Below the pieces are notes generated by a model that searched no databases, had not been told where the DNA came from, and saw only the letters and a program-made list of their open reading frames with translations. A stretch of DNA of 64,000 nucleotides, taken from Paraglaciecola chathamensis S18K6 (GTDB taxonomy: Bacteria > Pseudomonadota > Gammaproteobacteria > Enterobacterales > Alteromonadaceae). The stretch is from contig BAEM01000043.1 in the NCBI GenBank assembly GCA_000314955.1, positions 1 to 64,000 on the forward strand, read 5' to 3'. The translations under genes were made by a program, and so were the position numbers. Each line of letters opens with the position of its first letter. Within the stretch, counting starts at the first letter, position 1. Below, one piece after another: positions 50,944 to 60,201 of the stretch.

Positions 50944-52623
50944 TTAGTATTGCGCCTTATGTAAATAGCTACGCAGCATATTCCAAGTAATTACCCCTGT
51001 AATATTGCTAGGCTCATTTTCATATACGTATACCGCTCCTTCTCTGCTGCTTTGGAGTATCTGGTAAACTTCGGCTAACGTTGACTGAAAAGACACACCT
51101 TGCATGGTAAAGAATGCCAAGGAAGACTCTTCACGGCTAAGGCTAATGTCGTATTGTACCAATGCATACTGCACATCAATTTCTACACTGTTGCGCTGCA
51201 CTACAGGGTGGGTTGGTGAGGTTTCTAAAAACTGCAAAATATTATGCTGCTGGGCATTGTTAAATAGCTTGAACTCTTTATCCATCACCGCTAACACGCC
51301 AGTTTTTTGTAATGCCTCTAAGACTGATGACGTACTATAAGGCAACTTTTGATAGTCGAGTTGGCGAATAAAGATAGAACTGTTACCAAGAAATTGGGTA
51401 GAAGTTACATACGCCGGCACAATGACCAAAATAGCCGGCAGTATTAGCTCTGGGCTATAAGACAATTCCATCACAGCCGACAACGCAGCAAGTGGCGCAT
51501 GCACCACTGAAGTCATTAGCCCTGCCATTCCAAGTAAAGCAAAGCTACCGCTAAGTTGCTCCATATTATCTAGGGCTAAGCCCAACGGCGCAGCCAGTAA
51601 TGCGCCACTTAGCATACCAAGCACAAATACCGGCCCCATTATTCCGCCTGGAATACCTAGGCCAATGGCAATAATCGTTATGAAAAACTTGGCGCAAAGG
51701 ACTGCCACAAGCAACATGACATTCTGCTGCTGTAACACCATATCGTGCACCGAAAAGAAGTGTGCTCCCAGCGCTTGTGGCAACACATAACCTACAGCCC
51801 CAGTGATACATGCAGCGATCAGTAAACGCTTTATCATGTTGAAGCGCTGAAACATGTACATCACTTTCATCAACGCGTTGTTAAACAAGGTAGCCAGGCC
51901 ACCGAGCAAAATACCAAACAAGATCAAGTACAAGTATATCCAGCGGCTAAATTCAAAGAACTCAATAAAATCGATCTCTTGTGCCTGGCCGAAGACCGCT
52001 CTTGTCATAACGGTTCCACATGCGGCTGCCAGCATGATAGGAATGAAAATATGAATTTTGTATTCTCTGAGCACCACTTCCATTACAAAAATAACCGCTG
52101 CAAAAGGCGTGTTAAATGACGCAGAAATACCCGCTGCAATTCCGCAACCAGACAAAATACGAATGCTATTATGCGGTAACTTTAACCATTGTCCGAAGAA
52201 GCTACTACCAGCAGCACCAAGATGTACCGAAGGCCCTTCACGTCCTACGGAAAAGCCGCTCGCTAAGGCAAATGCCCCACCAAAGAATTGATTGATAGTG
52301 GTACGAAACGGTATGTGCCCAAAACGTTGCTTAACCCGATGTATAACGAATGGAATACCCATACGATAATGTTTAAAGCCAGTAAGGTAGGCAACACACA
52401 GAATAAGCAATACACCAATTATGGGCATGATCAAGCGCTCTGCCGCAGACAATGATGTGAAGTCGTTCACCTCATCAAGGTACATGAGTTGCAACCACTC
52501 AACACTTAACCTGAATAAGATGATCACAGAGGCAGCACAAACGCCACCAATAATGCCTAGAGCACACAACTGAATAGAGGTTCGCGGTGTAGCCAGCTCT
52601 TGTCGAAATGCATCTAGGGACAT
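50944..52623 (-). CDS. CLC-family anion channel/exchanger with C-terminal CBS region
   Basis: A 559-residue CLC protein. Transmembrane part is residues 1-420 with GREGP at 127-131; Glu129 corresponds to the gating glutamate (E148 of E. coli ClcA). The central-filter motif GSGIP is replaced by RMGIP (residues 87-91): Met88 sits exactly 41 residues before Glu129, the same spacing as Ser107-Glu148 in ClcA. The proton-path glutamate E203 seems to be valine in FVMEVVLREY. A CBS-like segment occupies the C-terminus (ending VYENEPSNITGVITWNMLRS). Anion specificity and coupling are therefore uncertain. Confidence 0.88.
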   Translation of the reverse strand: MSLDAFRQELATPRTSIQLCALGIIGGVCAASVIILFRLSVEWLQLMYLDEVNDFTSLSAAERLIMPIIGVLLILCVAYLTGFKHYRMGIPFVIHRVKQRFGHIPFRTTINQFFGGAFALASGFSVGREGPSVHLGAAGSSFFGQWLKLPHNSIRILSGCGIAAGISASFNTPFAAVIFVMEVVLREYKIHIFIPIMLAAACGTVMTRAVFGQAQEIDFIEFFEFSRWIYLYLILFGILLGGLATLFNNALMKVMYMFQRFNMIKRLLIAACITGAVGYVLPQALGAHFFSVHDMVLQQQNVMLLVAVLCAKFFITIIAIGLGIPGGIMGPVFVLGMLSGALLAAPLGLALDNMEQLSGSFALLGMAGLMTSVVHAPLAALSAVMELSYSPELILPAILVIVPAYVTSTQFLGNSSIFIRQLDYQKLPYSTSSVLEALQKTGVLAVMDKEFKLFNNAQQHNILQFLETSPTHPVVQRNSVEIDVQYALVQYDISLSREESSLAFFTMQGVSFQSTLAEVYQILQSSREGAVYVYENEPSNITGVITWNMLRSYLHKAQY

Positions 52624-52733
52624 ATATTAGCGCTATTAATACCTTATAGAATGGCATCATCTTACCACAAGCCGCTGTAATGTAAGGGGTTACCTTAAAT
52701 TTTTGATTTTATTATGCGGGCAAGGTTAAGCAA

Positions 52734-53438
52734 TTGGTAAATTATTCTGAGTTAAAACAGCGTTACGGCCCTTATCAATTTTACGCCCTTTGTTTAATTG
52801 TTCTAATATTCACTGCCTATTTAGCCTTTTCTTTAGGCCATAAATTCAGCAGCGAGCAACAAACCCATTTAAAGCAACTTAATAGTAGCAGCGAGAGTCT
52901 ACGCATTGAGAATGCGGCTCTGTCACAGCAGGTAAACGTGATGAGCGTCGAATTACAGATCGCAAAAACAACACAAGATAAATTGACCGATACCATTGAA
53001 CAGGCATTAGCCAGGGAAGCATCATTGCGTAAGGAACTCACTTTTTATCAACAGGTGATGGCCCCCGAATTAAGTGCAACGGGTCTGGCCATTGACGGTT
53101 TTGCCATAGAAAAAACCCTAAGCGAACACTTTTACCGTTTGAAGCTAGTGCTCTTGCAACAAGATAAAATTAAGGCCACGCTTAATGGTAGCTTGCACAT
53201 TGTTTTGCATGGTAGTGAAAATGGTCAGCCCACGACTTACACTCTAGCCAATCTGATCGAACAAGGTGCGCCGATCAAGTTTCGCTTTAAATATTTTCAA
53301 ATGTTGGAACAGGAATTTACCTTACCTGCAGACTTCTTGGTTGAAAAAGTCGTGATAAGCGCCGACGTTTATAAGTATAAACGCAAGCTCGGAGAACTAA
53401 ATAAAACCTTCGATTGGCGACTATCGAGCAGCGAATAG
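52734..53438 (+). CDS. Membrane-anchored coiled-coil protein (DUF6776-like)
   Basis: A 234-residue protein with one N-terminal helix (FYALCLIVLIFTAYLAFSLG, residues 16-35), a coiled coil (about residues 40-105), and a C-terminal beta-rich domain in the periplasm (FRFKYFQMLEQEFTLPADFL near residue 190). No ATG is available in frame; the start is a TTG at 52734 with AAGG eight bases upstream. The plan resembles the gammaproteobacterial DUF6776 family, function unknown. It lies between the CLC gene (divergent) and erpA. Confidence 0.72.
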   Translation: MVNYSELKQRYGPYQFYALCLIVLIFTAYLAFSLGHKFSSEQQTHLKQLNSSSESLRIENAALSQQVNVMSVELQIAKTTQDKLTDTIEQALAREASLRKELTFYQQVMAPELSATGLAIDGFAIEKTLSEHFYRLKLVLLQQDKIKATLNGSLHIVLHGSENGQPTTYTLANLIEQGAPIKFRFKYFQMLEQEFTLPADFLVEKVVISADVYKYKRKLGELNKTFDWRLSSSE

Positions 53439-53552
53439 TTGATTAGATTAGTCAGGTATTAGATAATGGCGCCATTATATAGCTCGCTTACCGTAAAATC
53501 TTGCGATCCGCGCTATCCCCCATTCACTTATTTGTATACACAGAGGTAATTT

Positions 53553-53897
53553 ATGTCGGTGCAAACAGCAGTTCCAATTGAATTCTCCGACGCCGCCGCA
53601 CGTAAAGTTAAGGCGCTAGTCGATGAAGAAGAAAACCCAAATTTAAAATTACGTGTTTACGTCACCGGTGGCGGATGTTCCGGCTTTCAATATGGCTTTA
53701 CTTTCGACGAAAAGGTCAACGAAGGCGACACCACCATTGATAAAGACCAAGTGACATTGGTTGTTGATCCAATGAGCCTACAGTACTTAGTAGGCGGAGA
53801 AGTTGATTACACTGAAGGTTTAGAAGGTTCACGCTTTTTAGTGAATAACCCTAACGCGACAACAACCTGTGGTTGTGGTGCGTCGTTTACTGTTTAA
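53553..53897 (+). CDS. erpA: Iron-sulfur insertion protein ErpA
   Basis: An A-type carrier that delivers Fe-S clusters to apoproteins, such as the isoprenoid enzymes IspG and IspH. The 114-residue product has the three ligand cysteines: [14 protein letters not shown] near residue 42 and [11 protein letters not shown] at the C-terminus. The length equals E. coli ErpA. A perfect 16-bp palindrome lies 75 bases upstream (53463-53478), possibly a regulator site. Confidence 0.96.
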   Translation: MSVQTAVPIEFSDAAARKVKALVDEEENPNLKLRVYVTGGGCSGFQYGFTFDEKVNEGDTTIDKDQVTLVVDPMSLQYLVGGEVDYTEGLEGSRFLVNNPNATTTCGCGASFTV

Positions 53898-53927
53898 ATT
53901 CGGTTGAAATGAATTCGGTTAAAATTC

Positions 53928-53957
53928 ACGTGAGACAATCACTTTAGTGTCTCACGT
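53928..53957 (+). terminator. Hairpin after erpA
   Basis: ACGTGAGACA and TGTCTCACGT form a 10-bp stem 30 bases after the erpA stop codon, followed by TCCCCCC rather than a U-run. It may protect the 3' end or be a weak terminator. Confidence 0.45.
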
Positions 53958-54187
53958 TCCCCCCTCTCATTTGCACTCATATTACCTCTACCCCCTCCTC
54001 TTCCTTTATGAATTTTTTTCACTTTTTGTCGCCAAACTTACGCAACATAACGTTAACAATATGGCAAGACAAAACCTAACGCATTGAAATAAAACAATAT
54101 AATTTCATGGCACGGGTTATGAATTAAGTTCTTTGAAAGTAACTTCTCCTTGTGGTTTACGGAGATACACGAACCGAGGAACAAATT

Positions 54188-55159
54188 ATGAAAAAACTTA
54201 CCTTAGCAACAATCATTACGGGTGTAATGGCATCATCTGCAATAGCAGCACAGCAGGAAGTAGAAGTATCAGAATCTGCATCAACACCTACTGACAAAAC
54301 ATTTGCCGCCTTAGATACCAACAAAGACGGGTTTGTTTCTCAGGGAGAAGCGAACCAAGATAATGTATGGACTTACTTTGTCAAAGTGGACGAAGACGAA
54401 GACGGCCAACTTAGCCCAAGAGAGTTTAATACCTATGCCAGTATTTACAGCGAAGCTGATCTGCCTTTAGCTGATGCAGGCGATACGCTTGAACAAACCG
54501 CTGGAGCAAACTCTGCTGAAGCTATGGCTGGTGCGAAAAGCACGATAGATAATGCAGAAGGCGAACGAGCCACTGACGGCTTAAGCCAAGCTAAACAAGA
54601 TGCGATTTCCGCCAATGCACAAACCAGTAATGCAAAAGTCGATACTCAGCTAACTCAACATGATGCTCATGATGACGTTAACACCAGTAAAGATAGTGAG
54701 ATGGCGATGAAAGATGCAGAGTCAAATGCGCAAAATGCATTAGATAATGCGAAAGAGCTTAGTGTTGAGGGTCAAGATACAGTGGACCACAATGCAAACG
54801 CCATCCATAAAGAGCTTGAAGACCAGTCGTCAGAAGGGACTGAGCAAGCCAGTAAAAATGAACAAACCTTAGCTGAATCAGCAGACGTAACGATCAGCTC
54901 TGATTTAGAAAGTAATAATCCGGCATTAAAGGACCCTGAACAGCCAGCGCCTATCGAGCAAACGTTTGCTGAAGTCGATTCAGACAACAACGGCTTTATC
55001 AGTAAAGGTGAAGCAAAAGACGCTGAAATATCAGAGCACTTTGATAACGCCGATGTGGACAGCGATGACAAGATTAGTCGTCAGGAATACAAAACCTTTG
55101 TTGAAGGACAGCAATTAACGATGCGTTATTCAGTTCGTTATCCACACGAATCGGAATAG
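54188..55159 (+). CDS. Exported EF-hand protein with four calcium loops
   Basis: A 323-residue protein with a signal peptide (LTLATIITGVMASSAIAAQQ). Two EF-hand pairs lie at either end: DTNKDGFVSQGE and DEDEDGQLSPRE near residues 40-80, then DSDNNGFISKGE and DVDSDDKISRQE near 262-305. Between them is a linker of about 180 residues rich in Ala, Asn, Asp, Glu, Gln and Ser. All four loops keep the calcium-coordinating 1, 3, 5 and 12 positions except loop four, where position 6 is Asp instead of Gly. It probably binds calcium in the periplasm. The ATG at 54188 has GAGGA upstream. A strong terminator follows. Confidence 0.85.
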   Translation: MKKLTLATIITGVMASSAIAAQQEVEVSESASTPTDKTFAALDTNKDGFVSQGEANQDNVWTYFVKVDEDEDGQLSPREFNTYASIYSEADLPLADAGDTLEQTAGANSAEAMAGAKSTIDNAEGERATDGLSQAKQDAISANAQTSNAKVDTQLTQHDAHDDVNTSKDSEMAMKDAESNAQNALDNAKELSVEGQDTVDHNANAIHKELEDQSSEGTEQASKNEQTLAESADVTISSDLESNNPALKDPEQPAPIEQTFAEVDSDNNGFISKGEAKDAEISEHFDNADVDSDDKISRQEYKTFVEGQQLTMRYSVRYPHESE

Positions 55160-55197
55160 TCTTTAACCATAGTCACCATTAATTAAATGGTAATTAG

Positions 55198-55228
55198 GCC
55201 GGCTCGTCGCTAAGCGAGCCGGCTTTTT
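55198..55228 (+). terminator. Terminator after the EF-hand gene
   Basis: GCCGGCTCG and CGAGCCGGC form a 9-bp GC-rich stem, followed by TTTTT. Confidence 0.9.
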
Positions 55229-55255
55229 CATATCAACACACAAATAGCGACAGGA

Positions 55256-55789
55256 TTAATGATTCAATTTCGCTTTATTCCGAGCGGCGTGATAACACAC
55301 TGAACACGTTTTAGCACTTAAGCCTATGAATATATCAAACACAGCAGCGAATAATAATGCGATGCATATTCCCCATCCGAGTGCGACTGGCTCTAAAGGC
55401 ACGGTATAACTATATTGGTTGATCGTTTCCTGCAAAATCTGTGGATTATAGTGGCGCGCAACATAATAAGCTCGTTCAACGACCCCACTGTTTAAATTAT
55501 CCCACTGGTTTTGTAGTAGCGTGGTTCGCTCATAGATAAGCTGAACATTTTTAGCATCTTGCTGAAATACAGCATCTGGGCTGCTACGATAATGATGAAT
55601 AAGCGCCGTCATATCCCCCTCGAAATAGCGCTCTGCGGTTTGTTTAAAGCCAGCTAAATTTTGTCGTGCTTCGAGTAAGTGGGCGTCAACGCGTTTTTGA
55701 TACTGGTCGATAAACGCTGGGATTTGCACACCTGAAAGTAAACCCATAGCAAAAACCGCCAAGCGCAAATACTCTCTAATAATATTCAT
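55256..55789 (-). CDS. DUF2937-like membrane protein
   Basis: A 177-residue protein with an N-terminal hydrophobic stretch (LAVFAMGLLSGVQIPAFID), then a segment DAHLLEARQNLAGFKQTAER matching the DUF2937 family as I recall it, and a C-terminal helix (WGICIALLFAAVFDIFIGL). Two histidines and a cysteine pair (KTCSVCYHA) close the protein. Function unknown. The gene is single, with GGAG upstream of the ATG. Confidence 0.7.
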   Translation of the reverse strand: MNIIREYLRLAVFAMGLLSGVQIPAFIDQYQKRVDAHLLEARQNLAGFKQTAERYFEGDMTALIHHYRSSPDAVFQQDAKNVQLIYERTTLLQNQWDNLNSGVVERAYYVARHYNPQILQETINQYSYTVPLEPVALGWGICIALLFAAVFDIFIGLSAKTCSVCYHAARNKAKLNH

Positions 55790-55908
55790 TTCCCCTCCTT
55801 CATCGGTGCCATACCCATCAATAAGATCCTATACCTAAGATACGGTATCAAAGTTTGCCAGTCATACATGAGATATTTATTATGGTGATCGATCAGAAAA
55901 GGTTTCTT

Positions 55909-56298
55909 ATGCTATTAACAACAGAACTCGTTAAACGTACGCTAGGCGGTTTACTCATCAGTTTGCTATTTTCGAATACGTTGCACGGCGAAAGTCGAAG
56001 CGAGAAAACAACGAGTGTCTCAGAATCTGCGTGTCCTTCAAACTTTTATAGCGTACAGCTAACAACAGATGCGAGTGCATGTCATGTTTTCGCTGATGAC
56101 CTTCCTGCTTCGCTTACTTATCATAGTAAGCAAACATCCGATGAGCTTGAGCATTTTTTCCGTCAACAAATGGACGGCCCAGTAAATCAAAGCTTGTCAC
56201 AGAATCGAATTTTAATGCGTCAGGCAAACGATCAGACCATTATCGTGATTTCGCCAGATGGTACTGGCAGCCAAGTGGATATACTCGTTAACCCCTAG
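55909..56298 (+). CDS. Hypothetical exported protein, 129 residues
   Basis: The frame opens at 55855, but the ATG at 55909 has AAGG six bases upstream and starts a signal-like segment MLLTTELVKRTLGGLLISLL. The mature part has two cysteines (ACPSNFYSVQL and ASACHVFAD), which might form a disulfide, and ends IVISPDGTGSQVDILVNP. I do not recognise the family. A MITE-like element starts 18 bases after the stop. Confidence 0.65.
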   Translation: MLLTTELVKRTLGGLLISLLFSNTLHGESRSEKTTSVSESACPSNFYSVQLTTDASACHVFADDLPASLTYHSKQTSDELEHFFRQQMDGPVNQSLSQNRILMRQANDQTIIVISPDGTGSQVDILVNP

Positions 56299-56316
56299 CA
56301 ATTTCACTCTTACTTA

Positions 56317-56580
56317 TACCATTCCACGTTAATAAGTGATCACTCAGCGAGAGTTTAAAAGGGCTTAAACAAGGCGCATGACTGAATGAATAGTTGTTCT
56401 CTTTCGAAGTCATGCAACGCAGTGTAAGCCCTTTTAAAACTCGCCTGCAAGGAATGCCCCAGCGGCTTTTGCTCTGCGTTCTCACTATTCGAAAGGGAAC
56501 AACCATTACTTCATAGCGACGCCTTAATCAAAAACCGCTGGACGCAATCTGAGGAGGTCACTTATTAATGCGGATTGGTA
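56317..56580. mobile_element. MITE-like element, 264 bp, with 25-bp terminal inverted repeats
   Basis: The left end TACCATTCCACGTTAATAAG (from 56317) matches the complement of the right end, TACCAATCCGCATTAATAAG (from 56580), in 21 of 25 bases over the full repeat. TTA flanks both sides (56314-56316 and 56581-56583), a likely 3-bp target duplication. No transposase is encoded. The inside is highly palindromic: 56347-56367 with 56425-56444, 56376-56383 with 56408-56415, and 56393-56408 with 56488-56503. It sits between two genes and ends 94 bp before the DUF2726-like start codon. Confidence 0.8.
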
Positions 56581-56673
56581 TTAAATAGCTCTGGCACTCT
56601 CTTTGCTATATCTCCTATAGACATCAACACAGGCGAAAACTGTCAAATATTTGGCAGGTCTCTAGGAGCAGGT

Positions 56674-57279
56674 ATGGAATTGGCAATTATCTTAATGATG
56701 ATATTAATCGTAGTGGCAATTGGCGCGGTAAAATTAAATGAACCCAGCTTAACCTTCCCGTTTAAGAAAAAACAAAATTTATTCACCCCGGTAGAACGTA
56801 GCTTTCTCGCGCTTATTGATGAAGCGGTGGGCAATCAGTTTAGAGTCATGTGCCGCGTTAAGCTTTCTGATGTCGTTGCCACCCGAGACAGTCTCAACAA
56901 AAAAGCCGCCAAAAGTGCCCTGAGTCGCACGAGCGGACGCCATCTTGATTTTGTGCTGTGCGCCAAAGGAGATATGTCACCCGTCATCGCCATTGATCTG
57001 GTACATGCAACTCAAAACGGTAAAGATGGCTACAAACGCCAGCGAGATTGGTTCGTCAGTGGCGCACTAGATGCGGCACGTATTCCCCATGTGCGCATTA
57101 AAGTACGCTCAGGCTACACCGCCAACGATATACGCCAGTGTATTGATGCGAAGTTAGCTTCGGTACGTATTGCGTCAGCAAATACACCACTTGTTGCAGG
57201 CACTGCAGGCCAGGTTAAAGATCCGAATATCGCCACACGCCCTACCAAACCCCTAGGTCAAGATCCAATGGCAGCCTAA
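56674..57279 (+). CDS. DUF2726-like protein
   Basis: A 201-residue protein with one N-terminal membrane helix (ELAIILMMILIVVAIGAV), then a nuclease-like DUF2726 domain: NLFTPVERSFLALIDEAV, VMCRVKLSDVV, and RHLDFVLCAKGDMSPVIAID near residue 90. DUF2726 is related to restriction-endonuclease-like folds by family knowledge; activity is unproven. The frame extends 33 codons upstream into the MITE end, but the ATG at 56674 has AGGAG at proper distance. Confidence 0.75.
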   Translation: MELAIILMMILIVVAIGAVKLNEPSLTFPFKKKQNLFTPVERSFLALIDEAVGNQFRVMCRVKLSDVVATRDSLNKKAAKSALSRTSGRHLDFVLCAKGDMSPVIAIDLVHATQNGKDGYKRQRDWFVSGALDAARIPHVRIKVRSGYTANDIRQCIDAKLASVRIASANTPLVAGTAGQVKDPNIATRPTKPLGQDPMAA

Positions 57280-57315
57280 AACATCAGCAATATAAATTTG
57301 CTGAATAGTAGGTAT

Positions 57316-57343
57316 AAAAAAACCAGCTCGCGCTGGTTTTTTT
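57316..57343. terminator. Bidirectional terminator between the DUF2726-like gene and mdh
   Basis: AAAAAAACCAGC-TCGC-GCTGGTTTTTTT. The stem plus A/T runs serve both convergent genes. Confidence 0.9.
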
Positions 57344-57359
57344 GTATCTAAGGGACGAA

Positions 57360-58295
57360 TTAGTTATTAACGAATTCAACACCTAGTTTGATGTCACCGC
57401 GTAGGCCTTCAAGCATAGACTCTTTAGCCTTTTGCTCGAAATCGCTCAATTCACCATAAGGTAAAATCTCTTCTACACCATTCTTACCCAAGCGCACTGG
57501 GTGAGAGAAGAACTGTGCGTCATCGCTGTTTGTTTCAACATAGGTATATTCAACAACGTTTTCACCGCGCATCGCTGACACTAGTGATAAACAGAAGCGT
57601 GCAGCTGCTTGGCCCATAGACAAGGTCGCTGATCCACCACCTGCTTTTGCTTCAACCACTTCAGTACCTGCGTTTTGAATGCGAGTTGTTAAACTTGCTA
57701 CTTCTTCATCAGTAAACTCAACACCTTCTACTTGCGATAACAAAGGAAGAATAGTTGTACCTGAGTGTCCACCGATAACCGGCACATGTACGTTCGCAGG
57801 GTTCAAGTCACGTAGGTTACCAACGAAGGTTTCTGCGCGAATAACGTCAAGCGTTGTAACACCGAACAATTTGTTCTTGTTGTATACACCCTTAGCCTTC
57901 AACGCTTCAGCAGCGATCGCTACGGTCGTGTTAACTGGGTTAGTGATGATACATACGCATGCTTCTGGGCAATTATCAGCAACACCGTCTACTAGGTTTC
58001 TAACGATCCCAGCATTAATATTGAACAAATCAGAGCGATCCATACCAGGTTTACGTGGAACACCGGCAGGAATAAGAACAATGTCACTACCTGATAACGC
58101 TTTGGCAAGGTCGTCTTTACCGAAACCTTCAACTTTTACGTCAGTAGGGATATGACTTAAATCAACCGCAACGCCAGGTACGACAGGGGCTACGTCGTAA
58201 AGGGCTAGCTCTGTACCAGCTGGCAATTGAGTTTTTAACAACAATGATAATGCTTGGCCTATACCGCCAGCTGCACCTAATACCGCTACTTTCAT
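57360..58295 (-). CDS. mdh: Malate dehydrogenase
   Basis: The TCA-cycle enzyme that oxidises malate to oxaloacetate with NAD. The 311-residue product has the nucleotide loop [15 protein letters not shown], substrate arginines in [18 protein letters not shown], and the catalytic histidine in [13 protein letters not shown] near residue 177. The reading frame runs nine codons further upstream, but [11 protein letters not shown] with AGGAG before the ATG at 58295 is the true start (E. coli Mdh is 312). Divergent from argR, as in E. coli. Confidence 0.97.
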   Translation of the reverse strand: MKVAVLGAAGGIGQALSLLLKTQLPAGTELALYDVAPVVPGVAVDLSHIPTDVKVEGFGKDDLAKALSGSDIVLIPAGVPRKPGMDRSDLFNINAGIVRNLVDGVADNCPEACVCIITNPVNTTVAIAAEALKAKGVYNKNKLFGVTTLDVIRAETFVGNLRDLNPANVHVPVIGGHSGTTILPLLSQVEGVEFTDEEVASLTTRIQNAGTEVVEAKAGGGSATLSMGQAAARFCLSLVSAMRGENVVEYTYVETNSDDAQFFSHPVRLGKNGVEEILPYGELSDFEQKAKESMLEGLRGDIKLGVEFVNN

Positions 58296-58460
58296 AATTC
58301 TCTCCTGTGGAATGCTAATCAATTCGCGAACGAAACACTAATGCAAGACCCGCGAAAAAACAAATAATTGCTTAGCTGAAATTGTTCGAAAATGAATGTG
58401 TGGGCAAATTGCTTAACTTCAAGTACTAAGGCAAAATAGCCACTATAAACAGAGGAATAT

Positions 58461-58925
58461 ATGGCTACAAATAAGCAAGAAGAACTCATCAAGGCGTTTA
58501 AGGACATTTTAAAGGCCGAAAATTTTGGCTCTCAAGGCGATATCGTTGATGCATTGAAAACGCAAAACTTTGACAACATAAGCCAATCTAAGGTCTCTCG
58601 CATGCTGAGTAAATTTGGCGCAGTGCGAACCCGCAACGCACGGGGCGATATGGTGTATTGCTTGCCGCCAGAACTTGGCATGCCAACCGCTCGCAGTCCA
58701 CTTCGTCAATTGGTATTAGACATAGTGCATAACAATGTCATGATCATCATCCGCACGAGCCCAGGCGCCGCTCAACTCATCGCTAGATTGTTAGATTCAT
58801 TGAGCCAAAAAGACGGTGTATTAGGCACGATTGCCGGTGACGATACTATTTTTATCGCTCCGTCCGATATAAACAAAATAGAAGAAATTCGCATGCGAGT
58901 TGAGGCGTTATTCGAAAACGTTTAA
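58461..58925 (+). CDS. argR: Arginine repressor ArgR
   Basis: ArgR is a hexameric, arginine-responsive regulator of arginine synthesis genes. The 154-residue product has an N-terminal winged helix ([20 protein letters not shown], then [20 protein letters not shown]) and the C-terminal arginine-binding/oligomerisation domain with [14 protein letters not shown] near residue 105 and [13 protein letters not shown] near 125. The mdh/argR divergent pair is the same in E. coli and Vibrio. I did not find a clear ARG box in the 165-bp spacer. Confidence 0.96.
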   Translation: MATNKQEELIKAFKDILKAENFGSQGDIVDALKTQNFDNISQSKVSRMLSKFGAVRTRNARGDMVYCLPPELGMPTARSPLRQLVLDIVHNNVMIIIRTSPGAAQLIARLLDSLSQKDGVLGTIAGDDTIFIAPSDINKIEEIRMRVEALFENV

Positions 58926-59004
58926 CGTCGCAGTATTTACTCGCCGTACAGGGTTATTGCCTGTACAGGAGCATCAATCGCTTATTAAATTGTATCAAAC
59001 GTGA

Positions 59005-60180
59005 CTACGGGGCAATATCGACATCTACCCACACCAAACGGTGATCAGACGATGCCTGACGGTCCCTAATTAATCGATGTAAAGGATCTTGAGGCGTGGG
59101 CCAAAATACACCACTGTCAGTCACCTCGCCTAACGCTTTACTTGGGATCACATAATCAGCACGCATTCGCCAGAAAGCCGTATGCGATGGCCCCAGTTCG
59201 TTATTAGGGCTGTGCAAAGCCCCACCTTCACTGTGCGGTATACTCTGGTTATTCACCTTAGCGTTATTGAGCAGTCCGCCAATGCCTTCCTTATTTCCGT
59301 CTCCTTCTTTTGCAGATGCGTTTAGGTCTCCCAGTATGACGAACTGATTGCTGTTAATGCCTCCCTTTCGGCCTTTATCATCGTAAACATAATCGGCAAC
59401 CTTGCCAGCGGAAATATAATCCGTCCAAAAACGGATTTCATCATGATTACGCTTTCCATTGCGGTTTTCTGGCCCATCAAACACAGGGGGAGTTGGGTGA
59501 CTGGCAAGTATATGAACCGTTTGGTTATGTAAAGTAATAGGCACATCCCAGTGAGACTTAGAAGATAGCCTAAACACCGCTTGTGCCTCAGGCGAATACC
59601 AATCAGAGCCGTCTTCGGCTTTCACGCTGCTGAGCAACCCATTTGGCATGTCCTGCCACAAGAAGTGCTGGAAGGTGCGAATGGTGTCTCGCTGAATAGG
59701 ATACCTGCTTAACAAGAGCATGCCGTACTGCCCTGGATACAAACCAAAACCAAACGTATCTCCACCATTGTCAGTAGACATTCCGTTATGGTTAAGATCA
59801 ACTCCAGAAGCCACCCCCGTATTCACAGGCGCAGTATAAAAATATGGGTAATCAATGCGCTTGTTACCATGCTGAGATACGAGCAAATAGTTATTGATAA
59901 ATGCTTTTACACCCTTGTCATCATCTGAGGTGTAATCAAATTCATTGAGTAAAATGATATCAGGGCGCACACGCTGAATAATCTCAGCAATATTACGTAT
60001 CTGCTGATTATCACCCGTTTTCAAATTTTCAAATAACTCATTCCCTACAGGAGAAACCCCGCGAGGTAAGTAGTTACTTGCTTCCATACTCACATTGTAT
60101 GTCGCTATACGCACTGTTTTTGCTTGCGCCACTAAAGCCCCCCCTGCAAGTAATATCAATAATCCAACAACTTTGTACAT
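59005..60180 (-). CDS. Exported endonuclease/exonuclease/phosphatase (EEP) family protein
   Basis: A 391-residue secreted protein with a signal peptide (VGLLILLAGGALVAQAKT). The EEP catalytic residues are visible: IATYNVSMEAS near residue 26, the metal-binding glutamate in ILLNEFDYT near 78, FVILGDLNASAKEGDGN near residue 290, and SDHRLVWVDV at the C-terminus. It may cleave nucleic acids or phospholipid-like phosphodiesters outside the cytoplasm. Substrate not predictable. The TonB receptor gene lies upstream on the same strand, with a terminator between. Confidence 0.85.
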   Translation of the reverse strand: MYKVVGLLILLAGGALVAQAKTVRIATYNVSMEASNYLPRGVSPVGNELFENLKTGDNQQIRNIAEIIQRVRPDIILLNEFDYTSDDDKGVKAFINNYLLVSQHGNKRIDYPYFYTAPVNTGVASGVDLNHNGMSTDNGGDTFGFGLYPGQYGMLLLSRYPIQRDTIRTFQHFLWQDMPNGLLSSVKAEDGSDWYSPEAQAVFRLSSKSHWDVPITLHNQTVHILASHPTPPVFDGPENRNGKRNHDEIRFWTDYISAGKVADYVYDDKGRKGGINSNQFVILGDLNASAKEGDGNKEGIGGLLNNAKVNNQSIPHSEGGALHSPNNELGPSHTAFWRMRADYVIPSKALGEVTDSGVFWPTPQDPLHRLIRDRQASSDHRLVWVDVDIAP

Positions 60181-60201
60181 TTCTACATCCTTTACACCAA
60201 T

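Noticed and set aside
56288-56506. 72-codon minus-strand frame in the MITE-like element
   Set aside because: Covers inverted repeats of the element; no homology or ribosome-binding site seen.
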